Assembly: GCA_023386555.1 (NCBI GenBank)
Contig: JAEWJK010000010.1
Coordinates: forward strand, 1-64,000
Length of the DNA stretch: 64,000 bases
From: Bacteroidota bacterium
GTDB taxonomy: Bacteria; Bacteroidota; Bacteroidia; Chitinophagales; Chitinophagaceae
Direction: 5' to 3'
The notes under the pieces were generated by a model. The model saw only the letters and a program-made list of their open reading frames with translations. It was not told the origin of the DNA and ran no database searches. Made by a program: the position numbers and the translations under genes. This document shows positions 44,370 through 52,385 of this stretch, piece after piece (within the stretch, counting starts at the first letter, position 1; each line of letters opens with the position of its first letter).

Positions 44370-44939
44370 ATGTCCCCTACCCAAACAAGCGTCCATGGTT
44401 CTATATTCTTTCTTTTGAAAAAATATGTGATTACTCATTTCTCTGAAGAAGTGTGGAAACAGTTTCTCACGCAATCTGGCAAAGACGAAAATTTCGAGTT
44501 TGTTATCACTGATGCATACACGTTAGAAGAAATTGACAATATTGTTGAAGCTGCTTCGGCACATACCGGTTTATCTATTCATACTTTACAGGAAAGATTT
44601 GGTGAATGGCTGGTGCCTGATCTGTTTCAATTTTATTCAACATATCTTAACCCGGAATGGAAAACATGGGAGGTATTGATTCATACTGAAAAGGTAATGC
44701 ATGGTGCCGTCAGACGATTGAACAGTACTGCCAATCCACCGGTATTGCATGTGTCTGATGTAATTGGCAACAAACTTATTATCGACTATCATTCAAAAAG
44801 AAAAATGGGTAGCCTTGCTGTAGGTATCATTAAAGGGATTGCCCGTTATTATAATGAGCATGAAGTAGTGACCGTAACTGCAATGACACCACCCGATGCT
44901 GAAAGAGTGCAGGTAAAGGTCACTTTTCTCAATAGATAA
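44370..44939 (+). CDS. H-NOX (heme nitric oxide/oxygen binding) sensor protein
   Basis: A 189-aa single-domain protein matching the H-NOX family throughout (V-H-G-x-I-x-x-x-L start, FGEWLVPDLFQFYS, then helix with the heme ligand). The axial ligand is His111; the heme-distorting Pro is P124, 13 residues on; the propionate-binding YxSxR motif is Y140-H-S142-K-R144, 29 residues after the His. This spacing is identical to H102/P115/Y131-S133-R135 of characterised bacterial H-NOX proteins. The position of the O2-stabilising distal Tyr140 of Thermoanaerobacter H-NOX is Leu149 here, so an NO-selective sensor that excludes O2 is predicted. It lies between PAS, GAF and response-regulator genes with no adjacent kinase or cyclase. 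Confidence 0.9.
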   Translation: MSPTQTSVHGSIFFLLKKYVITHFSEEVWKQFLTQSGKDENFEFVITDAYTLEEIDNIVEAASAHTGLSIHTLQERFGEWLVPDLFQFYSTYLNPEWKTWEVLIHTEKVMHGAVRRLNSTANPPVLHVSDVIGNKLIIDYHSKRKMGSLAVGIIKGIARYYNEHEVVTVTAMTPPDAERVQVKVTFLNR

Positions 44940-44988
44940 TAATTGAATGGCTTAAAGTTTGCGGTTTTTGCAACAATACTAAAGGCTG

Positions 44989-45351
44989 ATGACTGCCCCA
45001 AACAAGAACATCTTTCCTGAGAATCCCAAAGAACTGCTTTATAGCATTATTGCTAAGGCTAAAAATGCCGGTTACCGTTTCAGCAACTTTCTTGACCATT
45101 ACGATGCATTCAGCATTACTTCTTTCAACCCCGAAACGGGAAGAATGGTTTTGGTGTTGAAGAGCCAGGCTAAACTTCAACTTGTTTACGACAGTATTTA
45201 CCTTTTGTTCTTTGATGTGGACTTTGCCAGGGCAATTTTTAAAGAAGATTGGGAGCAGCATTTGGTAGAACTGGCTAAAGCAGAATCGAAGATTAAATAT
45301 TTGGCTGATCATTTAAATCTTAATGACCATGAACCTCGTATCACAGGCTGA
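44989..45351 (+). CDS. Unknown 120-aa protein downstream of H-NOX
   Basis: A 120-aa soluble protein (MTAPNKNIFPENPKELLYSIIAKAKNAGYRF...). Pattern suggests alternating helices and strands (FDVDFARAIFKEDWEQHLVELAKAESKIKYLADHL at the C-terminus is helical). I do not recognise a family. It is 49 nt downstream of H-NOX on the same strand and overlaps the next gene by 23 nt, which supports a shared transcript and translational coupling. A role in the NO/redox signalling cluster is inference from position only. Confidence 0.6.
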   Translation: MTAPNKNIFPENPKELLYSIIAKAKNAGYRFSNFLDHYDAFSITSFNPETGRMVLVLKSQAKLQLVYDSIYLLFFDVDFARAIFKEDWEQHLVELAKAESKIKYLADHLNLNDHEPRITG

Positions 45352-45838
45352 GCAAACACATACATTAGCAGATGAATGCAGAGCATTTGTTTCCAACTAT
45401 AACGGAGATAATTACTTTGAAGATGTAGCACTATTTCTTGCCGAAAAAGTAGGATGCAGTTATGTGCTGATCGGTCATTTGTTGCCTGAAGACCAAAATA
45501 AGATACGTACCGTGGTACTGGCAGCTAAAGGAAAGTTGGTAAATAATATGACCTACTCACTTTTTGGAACACCGTGCGAAAATGTAGTAGGTAGAAATTG
45601 CTGTTATTTTCCAACAGGTGTTAGATACCTGTTCCCTGATGATAAAGAATTACAGGATCTGAACATTGAAAGTTATATCGGCTCACCACTATTTACTAAA
45701 GATAAAAAACCTTTAGGATTGATCGTACTAATGAATGAGACCATCATTAAAGATGCAAAATCAATTGAGAAAGCCTTGTCCATTCTTGCGGAAAGAACCG
45801 AAAAGGAAATGCTTGCTTTGCCTCTTGAACTGGCTTGA
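45329..45838 (+). CDS. Stand-alone GAF domain protein
   Basis: A 169-aa protein from the ATG at 45329 (MNLVSQAEQTHTLADECRAFV); a start at 45323 is equally possible. One GAF domain: EDVALFLAEKVGCSYVLIGHLL, VLAAKGKLVNNMTYSLFGTPCENVVGRNCCYFPTGVRYLFPDDKEL, ESYIGSPLFTKDKKPLGLIVLMNE. The TPCENVV and YIGSPL segments are common in GAF domains linked to histidine kinases and cyclases, but no such domain follows. It has a Cys pair (C98, C99 region: GRNCCYF) that could bind metal or sense redox. It overlaps the unknown upstream gene by 23 nt. Confidence 0.85.
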   Translation: MNLVSQAEQTHTLADECRAFVSNYNGDNYFEDVALFLAEKVGCSYVLIGHLLPEDQNKIRTVVLAAKGKLVNNMTYSLFGTPCENVVGRNCCYFPTGVRYLFPDDKELQDLNIESYIGSPLFTKDKKPLGLIVLMNETIIKDAKSIEKALSILAERTEKEMLALPLELA

Positions 45839-45878
45839 GATGATCCAACCGTAATGTGTTCAGTTAGCAATATAACTG

Positions 45879-46304
45879 TTATCCAAAGTTGTTAGGTGCA
45901 GCGCATCTTCTCCAATACTCAACAATTACCTGGATAGTCTTTTCAAGTTCAGACATGGTGTTCTGCTTAACAAAAAAGCCTTGTACAGATAAACTGTAAG
46001 CATCAATAACAGCTCTTTGAGAAGAAGCAGTTGAAAAAAACAGGTAAGGAATACATTTTAGTTGAAGCTTAGCATCCAGCTTGATTTTGTTTCGAAGTTC
46101 AAAGCCATCCAGTTTTGGTAAATTAATATCAGAAAGTATGAGAAACGGAACCTCATCGGTTGCATCTAAATAATCCAATGCTGATTGACCATCACCAAAA
46201 AACTTAAGCTCATTGGTATAACCCAGGTTATTGAATGCTTCAGTGAGTAAGTACTCATCATCTTTATCATCTTCTATAATTATAACAGGACCGTTCTTAT
46301 TCAT
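45879..46304 (-). CDS. Single-domain (CheY-like) response regulator
   Basis: A 141-aa receiver. Acidic pocket E11-D12-D13, phospho-acceptor D59 in LILSDINLPKLDG, S91/T92 switch (FFSTASS) and Lys113 (FFVKQN). The EDDKDDEYLLTEAF N-terminus is the form common to stand-alone Bacteroidota receivers linked with hybrid or GAF/PAS kinases. It points back toward the GAF gene, on the opposite strand, with 40 bp between the stops. The cognate kinase is not in this cluster. Confidence 0.9.
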   Translation of the reverse strand: MNKNGPVIIIEDDKDDEYLLTEAFNNLGYTNELKFFGDGQSALDYLDATDEVPFLILSDINLPKLDGFELRNKIKLDAKLQLKCIPYLFFSTASSQRAVIDAYSLSVQGFFVKQNTMSELEKTIQVIVEYWRRCAAPNNFG

Positions 46305-46378
46305 ATAAATTCTTTTATATCAGAATGGATTGCATAAATCATTAAACAAAAATCAGGCTAACCTAAATACGGTTATTA

Positions 46379-47473
46379 CTATTTCTTACTAAACTTCATC
46401 TTCAGTTTATCAATAAAACCGGTACTCTTCTTTTTATCCTCACCAATTAAGTAACCATAAGGCTTTAATGGTTCAACATGATCAAAAACGATCTTTAACA
46501 TGCCGAGTAAAGGAATAGCGAGTATCATTCCCGGAATGCCCCAAAGCAATTCACCCAATACTAAAACCATAATGGTAAATAATGGATTGATATTAACCTG
46601 GGAGCCTACCACCAACGGTTCCAGAATATAAGTTTGAATAAACTGCACCGTTGCATACGTTACTAATACGCCAACGATCATTCCTGTGTCTCCACCCTGT
46701 GCAATCGTCATCAAAACAGTAATGGCGGTACCTGTAACATTACCAACAAAAGGAACGATCTCCAGTAAACCGCAAAGTATGGCAAAGAAGATTGCGTTTT
46801 CTACACCAACAATACTGAAACCAATAGCATACATCACCCACAACATGGCTATCATAGTACCAAGACCTGTAATATATTGTTGAGCAACTTTACCTGCATC
46901 CGTCATTACTTTTCTGCTCTTTGATCTTTCATCCGGTGGAACAATACGGTATATAAAATTCTTTATGTGTTGACGGAAATAAAGAAAAAGGAAGATATAT
47001 ACCAGTGTTAAGATCACATCTACAACAATACCCATTATAGTGCTGAGCAAGGTTGTGGCCATACCTGAAGATCCTCCCTGTGGTGTTTGTTGCTCTACGA
47101 TTTCCTTTTGTTCCTTTGGTGTTATGGTGAAGGCCTGGTGTATCATCTGCTGTACACGACGAATAGCACCATTTACCAATTGCTCAAGCTTTTGAATGTT
47201 TCCAATAAAATCAGTGAGTTGCCAGGCTAGCAAAGCGATAATTCCCGCTGCAATAGCAATGAGAAAAAGAGTGGACAAAATTGCTGCAACACCCTGAGGA
47301 ATTCCTTTGCTTTCCATCCATTTACTTACAGGCAGTAACAACATGGCTAATATACCTGCAAATGCAAGCGGAATAAGGAAGGAACTGGCATAATACAATG
47401 CCACTATTGAAAATGTGAGCAGGGCAAATACCCTGATCGTTCGTAACATTAAACTTTGTTGCATAGGAAGCAA
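46379..47473 (-). CDS. AI-2E family transporter (PerM/UPF0118-type permease)
   Basis: A 364-aa polytopic membrane protein with about eight hydrophobic segments. Family marks are the N-terminal pair of helices (ALYYASSFLIPLAFAGILAMLLLP), a long soluble loop (residues about 90-150), the LCGLLEIVPFVGNVTGTAI segment and the C-terminal ILEPLVVGSQVNINPLFTIMVLVLGELLWGIPGMILAIPLLGMLKIV. These proteins export diverse small molecules or ions; despite the name, most do not move AI-2. An ATG at 47464 (MQQSLMLRTIRVF) is an alternative start. No convincing promoter box was found. Confidence 0.88.
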   Translation of the reverse strand: MLPMQQSLMLRTIRVFALLTFSIVALYYASSFLIPLAFAGILAMLLLPVSKWMESKGIPQGVAAILSTLFLIAIAAGIIALLAWQLTDFIGNIQKLEQLVNGAIRRVQQMIHQAFTITPKEQKEIVEQQTPQGGSSGMATTLLSTIMGIVVDVILTLVYIFLFLYFRQHIKNFIYRIVPPDERSKSRKVMTDAGKVAQQYITGLGTMIAMLWVMYAIGFSIVGVENAIFFAILCGLLEIVPFVGNVTGTAITVLMTIAQGGDTGMIVGVLVTYATVQFIQTYILEPLVVGSQVNINPLFTIMVLVLGELLWGIPGMILAIPLLGMLKIVFDHVEPLKPYGYLIGEDKKKSTGFIDKLKMKFSKK

Positions 47474-47596
47474 TAGAGAAAAACTATGCCATAATCAGGG
47501 TAAAAACACTGCTATTTGTATGATTCTTAATAAAAACTGTATTTCTTTAATCCCCTTCTAAGTAAAAACAAAAGCAGTAAGCTCAATTTTGCATTA

Positions 47597-48754
47597 ATGC
47601 GTCGGAAAAAGATCACATGGTTTCAATGGTTTATCAGAAGCTGGTTGTTTTTGATGCTGATATGGCTTTTTATGGGTTTTGCATTAGGCACTTTATTGCT
47701 TCTTTTGCCATTAAGAACATGGGTAAATTATGTAAGGGAAAATGAGCTGAGCGAAACGATTGAAAAGATCGGTGTGGTGATGATGATGTTGATTCTTGCT
47801 ATTGTTTCCTTCATCATAAGTTATAAGCTATACAAATGGCATTTAGCAAAAAAGAAAACTTCCATAAGCATAGCATCTATAGCATTACCATTCATTTTTG
47901 CTGCTGCAGCACTGGCTTTATTCATGAATCCTGACCTGGTGAATAAAGGATCAGAAACAGATGAGATATCGCAACAATTTACCATTGGCCCCTATCCTAC
48001 AGCATCTAAAATTGAACAACTCAAATCAGAAGGTTATACAGGCATTATTTCACTCCTGCATCCTGCAGTTGTTCCATTCGAACCGAGATTATTAGGTGAT
48101 GAAGAGAAAGCCACAAAAAAGTTTGGGATTGAACTGGTAAAAGCACCAATGCTACCATGGATTGGCGATAATACTTCATCGCTTAATAAAATAGAAAAGC
48201 TGGTAAAAGACGGAAAAGGTAAATACTATATTCATTGTTATTTAGGTAAAGACAGGGTGAATGTTGTAAGAAACCTGATAGCAAGAACAAGTGGTGATGC
48301 TTCTGCCATAGAATCGGAATTAGGTGCAACCCATCGAACTTTTGAGAAAATGAAGAGTTTTGAAAGAGGTGAATTATTTAAGTTGGGTGAAAACATTTAT
48401 ATGACTCCATACCCTACTGATGAAGAGTTTCTTTCTTTTTTTCTTGCAGGAAGAGTGAAAAGTGTAGTGAATATTCTTGACGGGTCAAATATTGATAATA
48501 AAAAATGGATTGAAAAAGAAAGTGTGGAGTTCAAAAAAGCATCGGTAGCGTTTCGGCATTTTACTATGCAAGAAAATCCTTCGGCAAAACAAATTAATCT
48601 TATAATAGATTCAATACTTATTTTACCTAAACCTGTTGTTATTCATAGATGGAATACCGTTTCTTCTGATGTGGTACTCTTCAGAAAACTATTCAGCCAA
48701 AAAACAGGAAACACCCCTTTAAATTTAGCCACCAATGTTCCAGAATCTTATTGA
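47597..48754 (+). CDS. Membrane-anchored tandem dual-specificity phosphatase
   Basis: A 385-aa protein. Three hydrophobic helices (about 12-38, 57-78, 88-110) precede two related DSP-like domains. Domain 1 (about 126-230, FTIGPYPTASKIEQL...GIISLLHP) has an intact P-loop, H213-C214-x5-R220 (HCYLGKDR). Domain 2 (about 265-365, IYMTPYPTDEEFLSF...VVNILDG) has the same layout but its loop reads H350-R351-WNTVS-S357, so the catalytic Cys and Arg are lost. Domain 2 is probably a regulatory pseudophosphatase. It overlaps the next gene (a lipid-kinase-like protein) by 20 bp; a lipid phosphatase role such as PTPMT1-type phosphatidylglycerophosphate phosphatase is a reasonable inference. Confidence 0.82.
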   Translation: MRRKKITWFQWFIRSWLFLMLIWLFMGFALGTLLLLLPLRTWVNYVRENELSETIEKIGVVMMMLILAIVSFIISYKLYKWHLAKKKTSISIASIALPFIFAAAALALFMNPDLVNKGSETDEISQQFTIGPYPTASKIEQLKSEGYTGIISLLHPAVVPFEPRLLGDEEKATKKFGIELVKAPMLPWIGDNTSSLNKIEKLVKDGKGKYYIHCYLGKDRVNVVRNLIARTSGDASAIESELGATHRTFEKMKSFERGELFKLGENIYMTPYPTDEEFLSFFLAGRVKSVVNILDGSNIDNKKWIEKESVEFKKASVAFRHFTMQENPSAKQINLIIDSILILPKPVVIHRWNTVSSDVVLFRKLFSQKTGNTPLNLATNVPESY

Positions 48755-49469
48755 TCGTTTCTTACCTGAAGCAGATATTCTGCAAAAGCTGTTCTTGCCT
48801 TTACTATTGGTCTCATTATTTGCTGCTGCATTATCAGGCTGGATGAAAAAAAGAGGCATCAGAACTCCCTATACAAGAAAGACTTTTCATTTTATCATAT
48901 TCTCTCTTGCCGGTGTATTACAGTATTACTATGGCTTACATGCAGTAAGTCTTTTGGGTGGTATCGTATTCATTATGGTAGTAATTGCAGTAATGCTTGG
49001 CAATAAGCTATGGTTTTATAAAGCCCTGGCAAGAGAAACAGATGCTCCACATGAAAAAAAGTTCATCATTCTTCCACTCCTTTCTACTGCAACAGGTGGT
49101 GTGATCAGCAATATATTTTTTCCCGGCACTGCATACATTGGTTATTTTATTGGTGGCTGGGGTGATGCTATTGGTGAACCTGTTGGAACAAGATGGGGCA
49201 AACATAAATATACTGTTCCTACCCTGTTTGGAGTAAGAGCCACAAGAAGTATTGAAGGATCTACAGCAGTTATGTTATTGAGTACAGCATTGGCAACATT
49301 CTTTTTATTACAGATAACACCATTTACTTTCATTACCTGTTTAGCGTATGGTGCTTTATGTGGAATTGCTGCTGCACTGGTAGAATCAGTAAGCAGTCAT
49401 GGTTTGGATAATCTTACTATACAGGTTGTAGCTGCCGGAGTTTTACATTGGGTGGTTTTGCAGGGATAG
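48735..49469 (+). CDS. CTP-dependent lipid kinase-like membrane protein (dolichol/phytol kinase family)
   Basis: A 244-aa protein with about seven hydrophobic segments. It carries GWGDAIGEPVGTRWGKHKYTVP, then RSIEGSTAVMLLS and ALVESVSSHGLDNLTIQ. These match the SEC59/VTE5 (dolichol/phytol/farnesol kinase) and CdsA-like cytidylyltransferase-related superfamily; the D-x-x-G-E-P/G-x-x-x-G-K-H and E-G-S/T positions are the family signature. These enzymes phosphorylate polyprenols or long-chain alcohols with CTP. The 20-bp overlap with the phosphatase gene implies tight coupling of a kinase and a phosphatase, perhaps on the same lipid. The exact lipid is unknown. Confidence 0.75.
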   Translation: MFQNLIDRFLPEADILQKLFLPLLLVSLFAAALSGWMKKRGIRTPYTRKTFHFIIFSLAGVLQYYYGLHAVSLLGGIVFIMVVIAVMLGNKLWFYKALARETDAPHEKKFIILPLLSTATGGVISNIFFPGTAYIGYFIGGWGDAIGEPVGTRWGKHKYTVPTLFGVRATRSIEGSTAVMLLSTALATFFLLQITPFTFITCLAYGALCGIAAALVESVSSHGLDNLTIQVVAAGVLHWVVLQG

Positions 49470-49798
49470 GTTTTACGCAAAGAGATTCTTAGTCGATTCA
49501 ATACAGCAGTCTATTTTAAGTTTCAGGTTGTTGAATGATGAAACTCTATCCGCAAAGAACACAAAGGGATCATTTACTTCATAAATGATGATCAATCTTT
49601 CGGCACGAAAGATCCTTTGCGATCTTTGCGTTTAATATTTCAAACACTCAGATACTACAATCTTAAAACAGTGATCTAAATAAAAGAATCCATCATTAAC
49701 CCTTTGCGTGAAACTTTTCTCCAGAATCAAATAAAAAAAGAAAGCATTAACGCTCAGTTACCATCAACTCATATATATTCGGGCTTTAATGTGATCTG
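49470..49798. repeat. 329-bp spacer made largely of TTTGCGT units
   Basis: There is no coding frame. It contains forward ACGCAAAGAG (49475), CGCAAAGAACACAAAGGGATCA (49551) and reverse GATCCTTTGCGATCTTTGCG (49611), CCCTTTGCGTGAAAC (49700) units, so the motif occurs in both orientations. The 29333-29370 cluster is the same family. A CTTTGCGT-type element at the 3' end lies about 90 bp before the PIG-L start. No promoter box is obvious. Confidence 0.5.
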
Positions 49799-52264
49799 AT
49801 GAAACATTTATACATCTCCTTTGTTTTCTTTCTTTCATGTTTTACAATAACTGCACAAGTACCAGCAACATTAACTTCAGCTGAGATCTACCAGGGCATA
49901 AAAAAACTAAATGTGTTGGGGAGTGTATTGTATGTTGCGGCACATCCTGATGATGAGAACACAAGATTGCTGGCTTATCTCGCAAAAGAAAGACAATACC
50001 GTACAGGATATTTAAGTCTAACAAGAGGTGACGGTGGGCAAAATCTTATTGGTGATGAACAAGGTGTTGAACTTGGATTGATAAGAACACAAGAACTGTT
50101 AGCTGCAAGAAGAATAGACGGTGCAGAACAATTCTTTAGCCGTGCTTACGATTTTGGATATTCAAAAACCGCTGACGAAACATTAAAGAAGTGGGATAAA
50201 GAAAAAATATTGAGTGATGTTGTCTGGATCATTCGAAAGTTTCAGCCGGATGTGATCATTACAAGATTTCCAGGTGATAGTCGTGCCGGTCACGGCCATC
50301 ATTGGTCGTCTGCATTATTAGCGAACGAAGCTTTTACTGCAGCAGCCGATCCAACAAAATTTCCTGAACATTTTAAACATGGTGTTAAGCCATGGCAGGC
50401 AAAAAGAGTTCTATGGAATGCATTTATTTTTGGAAGCAATACAGTTCCTGAAGGTGCATTTCGTTTGGATGTTGGTGCTTACAATAATATCCTGGGAAAA
50501 GGTTACGGAGAAATAGCCAGTGAAAGCAGGAGCAATCATAAGAGCCAGGGATTTGGTGCAGCAAGATCCAGAGGTGAAACATTTGAGCATTTTATTACTA
50601 CAAGTGGTGACAAACCGGCTAACGATATAATGGATGGTGTTAGTACTACATGGGATCGTACAGGTAACGCTGCCATACAAACATTAGTTGAACAACTCTT
50701 AAAAGATTTTTCTTTCGAACATCCTGACAGATCCATTAAAGGTTTGATTGAAGTGTACAATAATTTAAAAAACCTTACGGATAATTATTGGAAAGCACAA
50801 AAGATGAAAGAAGTACAATCGTTGATTGAATCTGCTGCAGGATTATTTGCAGAAGCAACAGCAAATACAACTAATGCAGTACAGGGAGATTCTTTAAAAA
50901 TAACTTTGACCATCAATAAAAGAAATGAAGTTAAAGCAAGGATATTAGGCTACAGTATCGAATCGTTCGACACCAGTTTCAACAGTTCGTTAGCAACAAA
51001 TAGAAATTTCACTTTGCCTAAAACGATTGTCGTTGCCGATTCAAAAAAACTTTCACAGGCTTATTGGCTTGAACATTCATTACCAAATGGAAGTTTTGAT
51101 GTAAGAGATCAAGGGTTGATCGGCAAAGCAGAGAACGATGCTGCTTTTACGATTCATTATCGGATCAATATTGAAGGAGAAGATTTTATTATTTCCAGAC
51201 CTGTTCAATATAAGTTTACAGATCCGGTGAAAGGAGAAGTATATCAACCGGTGGTTGTGTTACCAAAACTTGAAGTGCAGTTTGATAAAGAGAATTATGT
51301 TTCGTTGAATGGAAGTAATTCAAATGGTAATTACATTATTAAATCAAACTTCAGGAATAATAACGCTAAATACCTGATACAGGCTAAAACTTCAGGTGCA
51401 TGGAAGATAAGCAATGACAGTGTTTATCATGAAGGCAGTTCATCTTCAATTGGAACAACTTACAATCCTCTAAACAAAAGCAACAATTTATCTGACAAGA
51501 TCAGTTTAACTGCAAAAAATCACACAACCTATCCAGGCTTTACAAAAACGATCAGTTACGATCATATTCCCACTATCACTTATTATCCTGCTGCAACAGC
51601 TCATCTCGTAAATCTTGATCTTAAAACTAAAGGAAAAAAAATCGGATACATTGCAGGAGCCGGAGATAAAATTCCCGAAGCGTTAAAGCAAATGGGATAT
51701 CAGGTGACGTTGCTGGAAAGAGATGACATCACCACTAATAAATTAAAAGAACTTGATGCAGTAATTACAGGTATCAGGGCTTATAATGTACATTCATATC
51801 TTTCTGATAAGTATGATGTGTTGATGAAGTATATAAATAATGGTGGTAACCTGATTGTTCAATTCAACACCAATAATTTTGTAGGACCGATGAGATCAAA
51901 GATTGGTCCTTATGGCTTCAATATCTCCAGAACAAGAGTTACAGAAGAAGATGCAAAAGTTAGATTTGCTTTACCAGCTCATTCTGTGTTGAACTTTCCA
52001 AACAAAATAACGGAAGCAGATTTTGAAGGATGGGTACAGGAAAGAAGTGTTTATGAAGCTGATCAATTAGATGCTGCATTTACAGCACCTTTAGAAATGA
52101 ATGATACCAATGAAAAACCCAGCAACGGAAGCCTTGTGATTGTTAAATACGGAAAAGGAAATTTTATTTATACTGGTTTAGCTTTATTCAGACAAATTCC
52201 TGCAGGTGTTCCAGGTGCTTACAGGTTGTTAGCAAATATAATTGCATTGCCGAAGAACAAATAA
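49799..52264 (+). CDS. Secreted PIG-L (LmbE) family deacetylase with C-terminal GATase-like domain
   Basis: An 821-aa protein with signal peptide 1-20 (FFLSCFTITAQ). The PIG-L domain (about 40-260) has the zinc-binding AAHPDDE (47-53) and the RFPGDSRAGHGHHWSS segment with the distal His. Members deacetylate N-acetylglucosamine-type substrates. The middle part (about 350-560) is beta-rich; the C-terminal part (about 610-821, KKIGYIAGAGDKIPEALKQMGYQVTLL, RAYNVHSYLSDKYDVLMKYINNGGNLIVQFNT) resembles a class I glutamine amidotransferase-like fold without an obvious catalytic Cys. Followed by a 39-aa membrane peptide and a sodium:solute symporter with tight overlaps, suggesting deacetylation of an amino sugar or conjugate followed by uptake. 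Confidence 0.87.
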   Translation: MKHLYISFVFFLSCFTITAQVPATLTSAEIYQGIKKLNVLGSVLYVAAHPDDENTRLLAYLAKERQYRTGYLSLTRGDGGQNLIGDEQGVELGLIRTQELLAARRIDGAEQFFSRAYDFGYSKTADETLKKWDKEKILSDVVWIIRKFQPDVIITRFPGDSRAGHGHHWSSALLANEAFTAAADPTKFPEHFKHGVKPWQAKRVLWNAFIFGSNTVPEGAFRLDVGAYNNILGKGYGEIASESRSNHKSQGFGAARSRGETFEHFITTSGDKPANDIMDGVSTTWDRTGNAAIQTLVEQLLKDFSFEHPDRSIKGLIEVYNNLKNLTDNYWKAQKMKEVQSLIESAAGLFAEATANTTNAVQGDSLKITLTINKRNEVKARILGYSIESFDTSFNSSLATNRNFTLPKTIVVADSKKLSQAYWLEHSLPNGSFDVRDQGLIGKAENDAAFTIHYRINIEGEDFIISRPVQYKFTDPVKGEVYQPVVVLPKLEVQFDKENYVSLNGSNSNGNYIIKSNFRNNNAKYLIQAKTSGAWKISNDSVYHEGSSSSIGTTYNPLNKSNNLSDKISLTAKNHTTYPGFTKTISYDHIPTITYYPAATAHLVNLDLKTKGKKIGYIAGAGDKIPEALKQMGYQVTLLERDDITTNKLKELDAVITGIRAYNVHSYLSDKYDVLMKYINNGGNLIVQFNTNNFVGPMRSKIGPYGFNISRTRVTEEDAKVRFALPAHSVLNFPNKITEADFEGWVQERSVYEADQLDAAFTAPLEMNDTNEKPSNGSLVIVKYGKGNFIYTGLALFRQIPAGVPGAYRLLANIIALPKNK

Positions 52265-52265
52265 C

Positions 52266-52385
52266 ATGAAGCAACACGAGAAGATACCTTTATTTAAAAC
52301 CTGGAATCAATGGTATTGGTTCGTGATAATTGTATTGATATTGCTGATCATTTTCTTTTCATGGTTTACTAAATATTTTTCATGA
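52266..52385 (+). CDS. 39-aa membrane peptide between PIG-L and SSS symporter genes
   Basis: A short reading frame starts 1 nt after the PIG-L stop and ends in an ATGA overlap (4 nt) with the symporter ATG. The product starts MKQHEKIPLFKTWNQWYWFV and continues with a single hydrophobic helix (residues about 17-34, FVIIVLILLIIFFSW) and ends TKYFS. The tight spacing on both sides and the clean cytosol-helix pattern argue for a real gene. A small auxiliary subunit of the symporter is the natural reading, but I do not recognise a named family. Confidence 0.7.
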   Translation: MKQHEKIPLFKTWNQWYWFVIIVLILLIIFFSWFTKYFS

